A stretch of DNA of 64,000 bases. It comes from Glebionis coronaria. Lineage: Eukaryota; Streptophyta; Magnoliopsida; Asterales; Asteraceae. A program made the translations under genes and the position numbers. Positions 57,210 to 64,000 of this stretch are shown piece after piece. Each line of letters starts with the position of its first letter. Position 1 is the stretch's first letter. The stretch covers positions 620,001 to 684,000 of the forward strand of contig JANFOE010000051.1 of assembly GCA_025667525.1 (NCBI GenBank), in the 5' to 3' direction. Under the pieces are notes generated by a model. It made no database searches and was not told the origin of the DNA. It saw only the letters and a list, made by a program, of their open reading frames with translations.

Positions 57210-58247
57210 TCAGTTCATGGGGAACGTGGTGAGGGATGGAATCACCTCCTGAGAGGTGTCCTCACCAAAGTACAACTTCACTCGTTGGCCATTCACCTTA
57301 AAACTTGGTCCATTAGGTTGAGCGAGCTCGAGAGTACCATATGGAAAAATTTGGGCGATGGTGAATGGGCCGGACCAACGAGATTTAAGCTTGCCCGAAA
57401 AGATTTTCAACCGAGAGTTAAAAAGTAAGACTTTGTCTCCAACATGGAACTCTCGGTTTTTGATCTTGGAGTCGTGAATGAGCTTAGTTCTTTCCTTATA
57501 GATCAAAGAATTTTCATAAGCCTCATTCCGGAGTTCATTCAGCTCATTAAGTTGGATCTTGCGTAGGTCACCGGCTTTGTTTATATCAAAATTAGCCCAC
57601 TTCAAGGCCCAATAGGCCTTGTGCTCCAACTCAATGGGGAGGTGGCACGCTTTCCCGTACACAAGACGATAAGGCGTACAGCCGATCGGGGTCTTGTAAG
57701 CAGTACGGAAAGCCCACAAAGCATCATCGAGTTTATCAGCCCATGCGGCACGATGCTCTCCCACGGTTCTTTCCAAAATTCGCTTCAATCCTCGGTTGGA
57801 TATTTCGGCCTGGCCATTAGTTTGTGGGTGGTAGGCTGTGGAAAGACGATGGTTTACACCGTACTTAGCCATGACTCGAGCAAATTGGTCATTGCAGAAA
57901 TGAGTCCCACGATCACTAATAATGGCACGAGGCACACCGAAGCGAGCGAATAAAGCTTTCAAAAAGTTACAAACCACCCTTGCGTCATTAGTAGGCAAAG
58001 CTTTGGCTTCAACCCACTTTGAAACGTAGTCAACGGCTACAAGGATGTATTTGTTTCCTTTAGATGAAGGGAATGGCCCCATAAAGTCGATACCCCAAAC
58101 ATCAAAAATTTCACACTCTTGAATGAAATTCTGAGGCATCTCGTCTTTATGTGTGATTTTGCCTTGTTTTTGGCAAACATCACATCGCTTAACCATATTG
58201 TGAGCATCACGATATATGGAGGGCCAATAAAATCCCGAGTCAAACAC
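57210..58247 (-). CDS. Integrase part of B (Met-initiated portion after the TAG)
   Basis: 345 residues from an internal Met, in the same frame as gag-pol upstream of the TAG. The frame is open further up to 58439 and contains the first His residues of the zinc-binding HHCC domain there. The DDE core and C-terminal domain appear complete, with no stop or frameshift. A separate start is unlikely; it is normally released from the polyprotein. Confidence 0.85.
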   Translation of the reverse strand: MFDSGFYWPSIYRDAHNMVKRCDVCQKQGKITHKDEMPQNFIQECEIFDVWGIDFMGPFPSSKGNKYILVAVDYVSKWVEAKALPTNDARVVCNFLKALFARFGVPRAIISDRGTHFCNDQFARVMAKYGVNHRLSTAYHPQTNGQAEISNRGLKRILERTVGEHRAAWADKLDDALWAFRTAYKTPIGCTPYRLVYGKACHLPIELEHKAYWALKWANFDINKAGDLRKIQLNELNELRNEAYENSLIYKERTKLIHDSKIKNREFHVGDKVLLFNSRLKIFSGKLKSRWSGPFTIAQIFPYGTLELAQPNGPSFKVNGQRVKLYFGEDTSQEVIPSLTTFPMN

Positions 58248-61200
58248 TTTCTTTGCGGTGTAGTTGGGACCAAAGTGACCACCGGTGGGTCCTTTGTGGC
58301 AAGCATCAAGGATGTCTGACGCTGCCGGTCCATCAACACATCGGCGAATTATCAGATCAGCACATTGTTTGAATAGGTAAGGGTCGTCCCAAAAGTAAGT
58401 TTTAATATCGGTAAAGAACTTCTTCTTTTGCTGGGACGTCTACCCTTCCTTGAGAATTCCACCCGCCAAGTAGTTTGCAAAGTCCGCAAACCACGGGGTT
58501 TCATTCGGCTTCGAGTTTATAGACATTAAGGTCTCCAAGGGAAAAGAATCATTGATTTCTTTGGTCGGATGATCCCCTTGGTATGGATCCTCAAGTCTAC
58601 TAAGATGGTCCGCGGCTAGGTTTTCTGCTCCTTTTTTATCGCGGATGTCGATTTTAAATTCCTGGAGCAGCAAAACCCAGCGAAGAAGTCTTGGTTTGGA
58701 ATCTTGCTTTGTCAACAAGTACTTCAACGCGGAATGATCGGTGTACACAATGGTGGTGGAAAGGACAAGATAGGGGCGAAATTTTTCAAAAGCATAAACA
58801 ACAGCTAAAAGCTCTTTTTCTGTTGTCGTGTAATGCAATTGTGCCCCAGTCATTGTCTTGCTAGCGTAATGGATCGGTTGGAAGTGTTTGTTCACTCTTT
58901 GTCCAAGAACCGCTCCAATAGCAAAATCACTAGCATCGCACATCAACTCAAAAGGCAGCTCCCAATTAGGGGTAACTAAGACGGGTGCCTTAGTAAGTTT
59001 ATCCTTAAGTGAGTCAAAGGCTTCAAGACACTCTTTGGAGAAGATAAAAGGAGTATCTTTTTCCAAGAGGTGGGTCATCGGGCGAGCGATTTGAGAAAAA
59101 TCTTTGATGAATCGACGGTAGAAGCCCGCATGACCCAGAAAACTTCTCACACCCTTCACGGTTGAAGGTGGAGGCAACTTAGCGATAACATCGACTTTAG
59201 CACGGTCTACTTCAAGACCGGCTTTCGAGATCTTGTGTCCTAGGACGATGCCTTCTTTTACCATAAAATGGCATTTTTCCCAATTCAGAACTAGGCGAGT
59301 GTCTTCGCACCGCTTGAGCATACGTTCCAAATTGGCAAGGCACGCAGAGAATGAATCGCCATAGACCGAGAAATCATCCATGAATACTTCCATAGTGTCT
59401 TCCACCATGTCATGGAAGATCGCCATCATACACCTTTGGAATGTCCCAGGAGCATTACATAAACCAAAAGGCATGCGTTTGTAAGCAAATGTTCCATAGG
59501 GACAAGTGAATGTGGTCTTTTCTTGGTCCTTGGGATCGATGGGAATTTGAAAATACCCGGAGAAACCGTCTAAGAAGCAGTAATAGTCATTACCAGCTAG
59601 ACGCTCGAGCATTTGATCCATGAAGGGAAGAGGAAAGTGGTCTTTTCTCGTGGCATCATTGAGCTTGCGATAATCAATACAAACTCTCCACCCAGTAACG
59701 AGACGAGTGGGAATCAACTCGTTGTGTTCATTGGGAACAACGGTTATTCCGCCCTTCTTGGGCACACAATGGACGGGACTTACCCACGGCGAATCCGAAA
59801 TAGGGTAGATCAAGCCAGCATCTAGAAGTTTGATAACCTCTTGTTTGATGACGTCATGAATTTTAGGATTAACCCTTCTTAGGCTCTGGATTGTGGGTTT
59901 GAAGTCATCTTCCATGAGAATCTTGTGAGTACAAAAGTTCGGATCAATTCCGCGGATATCGGAAATTTTCCAAGCAATTGCCTTCTTATGAGCTTTAAGC
60001 ACATCGATGAGACGAGTTTTCTCTTCTTCTTGCAAGTCCTTAGCGATAATGACGGGTGACTTCTTCTCTGCTTCAAGGAACGCATACTCGAGATGAGGCG
60101 GCAACTCCTTAAGTTCTAAATCCGGAGGATTTTCGACGGGAGGCGTTTTCAAAGTCGTGGCATCGATAGCAATAACCGTGGGAGATGGAGGAGAAGGATT
60201 GTCTTCGGTGAGAAGATTGTCAAAGAAACTCATGTCTTCATCCCCCTCGGTGGGAGAATCATTAGTAGCTAAATTCGCATCTCCCATGGCATCTTCAAGA
60301 TTGTTCCAGAATAAATCATTATCTCCAAATAGAGACAACGATGAATCAATAGAGGACACGGTCTCAACATTGGGAAGAGAGGTAGGAATACTTTTGCAAG
60401 CATCAATAAAGTGTGCTTCACAAGCCTCATCCAGAACGTCAATACAATTAACACTCTCGTTGGAATAAGGTTGTTTAGACAACTTTCCCATGTTGAAGAC
60501 TACTTTATCGTCACCCACTCTCATGATAAGCTCACCGGCTTCAACATCAATGAGAGTGCGACCGGTCCTAAGGAATGGACGACCAACAATCAGTGGTACA
60601 CGGGGGTCCATCTCGTAGTCGACGACAACAAAATCAGCAGGGAAGGTGAATTTGTCGACTCCTACAATAACGTCCTCGGCTATCCCCACTGGATAAGCAA
60701 CCGTACGGTTGGCCAATTCCAAAGTCATTTTAGTGGGGACTAGCTCTGGGAGAGATAATTGCTTCCAAACACTTAGAGGCATGAGATTTATACTGGCACC
60801 TAGATCGGCTAGGGCCATGCAATTCTCTACTCCCGGGAAATTGCAAGGGATAAGAAAACGACCCGGATCACCAAGCTTGGTTGGCAATTTCCTTAAGAGC
60901 ACTGCAGAGCAGTTCTCATTAAGTTGGGTGTTGGCAATGTCGAGGAGCTTTTCCTTGTCGCTCAGAAGATCTTTAAACATTTTAGCATACTTGGGCATGT
61001 GAGCGAGAGCCTCAGCGAAGGAGATATTGAAATTCAGTTGTTTAAACATTTTAAGAAAGTTAGAAACCTGAATATCATCCTTGCTCTTTTGCTTCTCTTT
61101 CCTCAACCTTGAAGGATAAGGTATATTGGAAGAAGAGGAAGGCTTTAAGGGAATAGGATCACTCACAACCACGGGTGGAGGAGGGGTAGAAAGAAGAGGT

Positions 61201-62888
61201 GGAGAAATTGGGGAAGGAGAAGGAGGAGGAATAGGAGCAGGCGACTCGTTCTCCTTAGTCACAACCACCGGTGGGGGTATAGGAAGCTCGGGTTCCTTGG
61301 TACCTTTACCACTTCGAGTGGTGATTGCTTTCATCTCCCCTCTTGGGTTAGCAACGGTGTTACTCGGAAGAATACCCGAAGAAGAGGGTTGACTACTTTG
61401 GAAGAAACTAGCCATCATGTTCCTCAAGTCATTCGTCTGACTATCCAACGTGTTTCGCATATCGGCTCTCAATTCATTTCCTTGCTTTACCAAATCGGCT
61501 TTCAGGTTGAGCACTTCTCTCTGAAGATTTCCCACTATCGCATCATTAGTCCTCATATACGTTTCCACTTCTTGGTGAAGAGCGTTGGGTTGGTTGGGAG
61601 GAGCATTGTATGCAGGTGGTTGGTAAGCAGGTTGTTGGTAGACTTGGTTGTTTCGTTGAGGCGGTTGTTGTTGCTTGTGAGGTGGAATGTATGGTTGTCG
61701 AGGTTGTTGTTGTTGTTGAGGAGGGCGATTAAGGTTTTGTTGTTGATTTGGGTTGGTAGGAGGAAAACCAGGTGGGGAAAGATAGTTGTTGCTGCGGTAG
61801 CTAAGCAAGTTACGGTCACCTTGGGGTTTTGCTTGATAAGCGGGTTGTTGGTAGGTGCCATATGCCGCATTCACATTCTCAGCAGGGTAATCTTGGGTGG
61901 CGGTACAAGTTGTATAGGAGTGGGGACCACCGCATATCTCACAAGGTTGGCTGACAGCGTTCACTTGTGCGTTCTTAGCGTTGTTGCTGTTGTTGTTGTT
62001 GACGGTATGTGTGACAAGCGATTCAAGAAGCGTAGTGATTTTGTCTAATCGCTTGTCGCTGTCATTAGTGCTAGCACTAGCAACATTGGTCCTAACGCTC
62101 TTGGTTTGCACACGAGACTTATTCTCAATGATGTCCCAAGCAGCATTGGAAGTCTTAGCCAATAAATTACCCCCTGAGGCACTATTCAGTGAATCTTGGT
62201 CACTCATGCTTAAACCATTGTAAAAAGTATTTATTTGATGTACTTTGGTAAAACCATGTTGTGGGCATTTTCTTAAAAGATCTTTAAAACGATCCCAAGA
62301 TTCACTGAATGACTCATCGTACTTTTGTTCAAAATTTATAATCTCATTCCGCAAAGCGGTAGTACGAGAGGGTGGAAAAAAGTAGTTGATAAACTTTGTT
62401 TCCAAATCCGTCCACGAGAGAATACTCTGTGGCGGTTCCTTAGCAAGCCAATGCCGGGCTTGTCCCTCTAAAGAAAAGGGAAAAAGTTGTAACCTTATCA
62501 CTTCTTGCGAAACTCCATTGAACTTGACCGTGTTGGTGAGTTGTAGAAATCTCTTGATGTGGTCATGTGGGTCATCAATGGTGCGTCCCAAGAATGGCTG
62601 AGCGGAGACCATCTGGATAAAGCCTGACTTGAGCTCGAAATTGTTGGCGGCAATTGGTGGTATAACAATTGGATCCGTATTGCCATCAACATGAGCTTGC
62701 AGCAGTTCAATCATTGGGCGATTATCCGGAAGGTGCTCATTGTTGTTGTTATTCATGTTGTTGAAAGGCGGGTTGTTGTTATTATTATTGTTGTTCGGAG
62801 GTGGTATGTTATTGTTGTTTTGGACACCAGCCATGTCTAAGTTATCGAGAGGCTCGGGCTCTTGATAAGACGTGGATCGAGTGCGCAT
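57210..62888 (-). pseudogene. gag-pol: Athila B gag-pol, single frame with one in-frame TAG
   Basis: One frame of 1,893 codons from ATG 62888 to the stop at 57210, broken only by TAG at 58440-58442. Gag: Asn-rich N-terminus, core LQLFPFSLEGQARHWLAKEP, zinc knuckle CEICGGPHSYTTC (CX2CX3HX4C), Pro/Gln-rich tail. Protease: ALADLGAS, about residue 694. RT: YPISDSPWVSPVHCVPKKGG to FMDDFSVYG, about residues 1030-1175. RNase H: ELMCDASDFAIGAVLG (about 1315) and YTDHSALKYLL. After the TAG: integrase zinc HHCC region ([13 protein letters not shown] ... CDVCQKQGK), core DDE residues in IDFMGPF, SDRGTHF and [15 protein letters not shown], and C-terminal GPF motif ([20 protein letters not shown]). The lineage is Athila (no chromodomain). 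The stop falls between RNase H and integrase. Confidence 0.93.
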
Positions 62889-63082
62889 ACACCTGCAAAA
62901 GAACGAACAAAGAGAAACAAGGCAAAAATATTTTTGGTTTTTATGGTTTTTTAATTTTTAGGATTTTTGAAATTTTTATATTTTTTAGTGTTTTTGAAAA
63001 TTTTTAGGAAAAAGTAACGTTCACGGGGAACGGATCCCAAAATCCAAGTTCTACAAAAAACTTTTGATCTTAACGAGAGGAG
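62889..63082 (-). other. Leader of element B
   Basis: Noncoding, A-rich on the sense strand (T-rich on the + strand). It contains the palindrome-like site 63018-63032 beside GGATCC. Confidence 0.7.
63018..63032. promoter_or_regulatory. Leader palindrome of element B (one mismatch)
   Basis: CGTTCAC-G-GGGAACG at the same distance from the PBS as in A and C. One base breaks the symmetry. Confidence 0.5.
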
Positions 63083-63097
63083 CCGGCAGCGGCGCCA
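63083..63097 (-). promoter_or_regulatory. Primer binding site of element B (tRNA-Asp type)
   Basis: The - strand reads TGGCGCCGCTGCCGG, two bases after the LTR end. Confidence 0.9.
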
Positions 63098-63099
63098 TT

Positions 63100-64000
63100 T
63101 GATACATTGCTTTTGCTAAGGTTCAGATTTCTCGGAATCCTCTCGAATTGATCTCAGTTAAAAGTAGAATGATTTGTTCTTGGTGACAAAAAGTGGATTG
63201 GTTTTCTATTCTACTAAACAGGAAAGTGAATAAAATGGTAATTAAGTAAACTTAAAACAAGTAGCAAATAATAAGCAAAACTGGAAAAATACTCTTGTAA
63301 GAAAATACCTTATGCGGAAAGTATAACCATTCGGAATATATTGGAAATTATTGCTCTATTCGGAAAGTTTACACTATGCGGAAAAATTAGCTTACTCGGA
63401 AAAATGATGCTATTCGGAAAGTCTTCTCTATGCGGAAAATACTCCCATTCGGAAAAACTGCCTATGCGGAAATATGGCTCATGCGGAAAGTTTGCTTAAT
63501 TCGGAAAAATGACATCATTCGGAATAAAATGCTCCCATGCGGAATAATAGGGCTATGCGGAATATATGAAATATTCCGAGTAAAGGAAATAAAAATACCC
63601 CTATTCGGAATATCTAAAAAGTTCCGAATAGGAAAACAACAAATGGCTATGCGGAAAGTTATAAAAGTTCCGAATAAGGAACCGAGAACACCCCTATTCG
63701 GAATAATTGAAAAGTTCCGAATAAGGGAACACAAAATGGTCTATTCGGAATACCTGGAGTTGAAGAACAGTAGCAGCAGACACGAACGGGGAACTCAATC
63801 AAAAATCCAAAATCAAATCAAATACTTAAAAAGGTTTAACCAAACTAACCAATAATTATTAACATACCATAAGGAACAAATCCCACCAATAAAAACACTA
63901 ATTCAACAACTTTTTAAGATCAAACTAAAATCAAATAAAAACTCAAGAACTTGCAATAGATGATGATGAAGAACAAAATAAATAGAAAGATGAAATAGAT
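63100..64000 (-). repeat. 5' LTR of element B (partial)
   Basis: Nearly identical to 53765-54665. The remaining ~600 bases, including the TATA box, lie outside the window. Confidence 0.93.

Larger units (their letters stand above)
53765..64000 (-). mobile_element. Athila-type Ty3/gypsy element B, nearly intact (5' LTR runs off the window)
   Basis: 3' LTR 53765-55281, polypurine tract, ~1.9-kb 3' noncoding module, a single gag-pol frame 62888-57210 with one stop, leader, PBS 63083-63097 and partial 5' LTR 63100-64000. The 901 bases of LTR that can be compared show only about two differences (53970/63305 region and 54620/63955 region), so it is recent. There is no env-like ORF. The left flank ends TAGCA; the matching right flank lies beyond the window. 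Confidence 0.93.

Noticed and set aside
61389..62048. 219-residue ORF antisense to B's gag
   Set aside because: Shadow of the Gln/Pro-rich gag tail; no domain and no counterpart outside Athila gag.

Overview
The window is plant nuclear DNA made almost entirely of nested LTR retrotransposons. I see no host gene, rRNA or tRNA gene. The polyproteins are of the Ty3/gypsy Athila type, the chromovirus (Tekay-like) type and the Ty1/copia type. The extra ORFs (Cys-rich plus acidic proteins with a GNED..FDPG motif, and a copia-associated ESYQ.KLNLT protein) resemble proteins I recall from Asteraceae genomes such as Tanacetum. An Asteraceae origin is therefore likely, but I could not run a search.

Layout, left to right. 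1-3942: 3' part of a + strand copia-type element (terminal ORF, long untranslated region, polypurine tract, truncated LTR). 3943-20314: Athila element A (- strand), cut off inside reverse transcriptase, split by a complete nested chromovirus-type element T (5360-14061, TSD TTAAG) and carrying an ORF1-only LINE in its 5' LTR (17731-20065). 20315-22731: a remnant (G) with an initiator-Met PBS and the start of an LTR. 22732-29928: non-autonomous Athila-like element C (- strand). 29929-31780: LTR-like remnant. 31782-35579 and 48356-52150: degenerate + strand Athila-like element D, split by chromovirus-type element E (35580-48355, TSD ATAAG), whose left LTR holds a second ORF1-only LINE (37020-39168, 20-bp TSD). 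D's 3' LTR holds a hAT-type MITE (49711-50145, 8-bp TSD). 52151-53295: copia protease/integrase fragment. 53296-53764: inverted D-type LTR piece. 53765-64000: Athila element B (- strand), almost intact, with one in-frame stop in pol and a 5' LTR that runs off the window.

Functionally, B (and A before it was broken) carries gag, protease, RT, RNase H and integrase. C and D have no pol but share with B the LTR ends, the PBS (where kept) and about 2 kb of 3' noncoding sequence, so they look like passengers mobilised by B-like enzymes. T has nearly identical LTRs but only a ruined integrase tail, so it too was probably mobilised in trans.

The least expected material is noncoding: arrays of small hairpins with covarying arms and constant loops in T and E, a covarying GGTTC/GAACC hairpin in and near G, a palindrome at a fixed distance from the PBS in A, B and C, repeated copies of the polypurine-tract motif inside B, C and D, and two LINEs that kept only ORF1 and have telobox-rich 5' ends.
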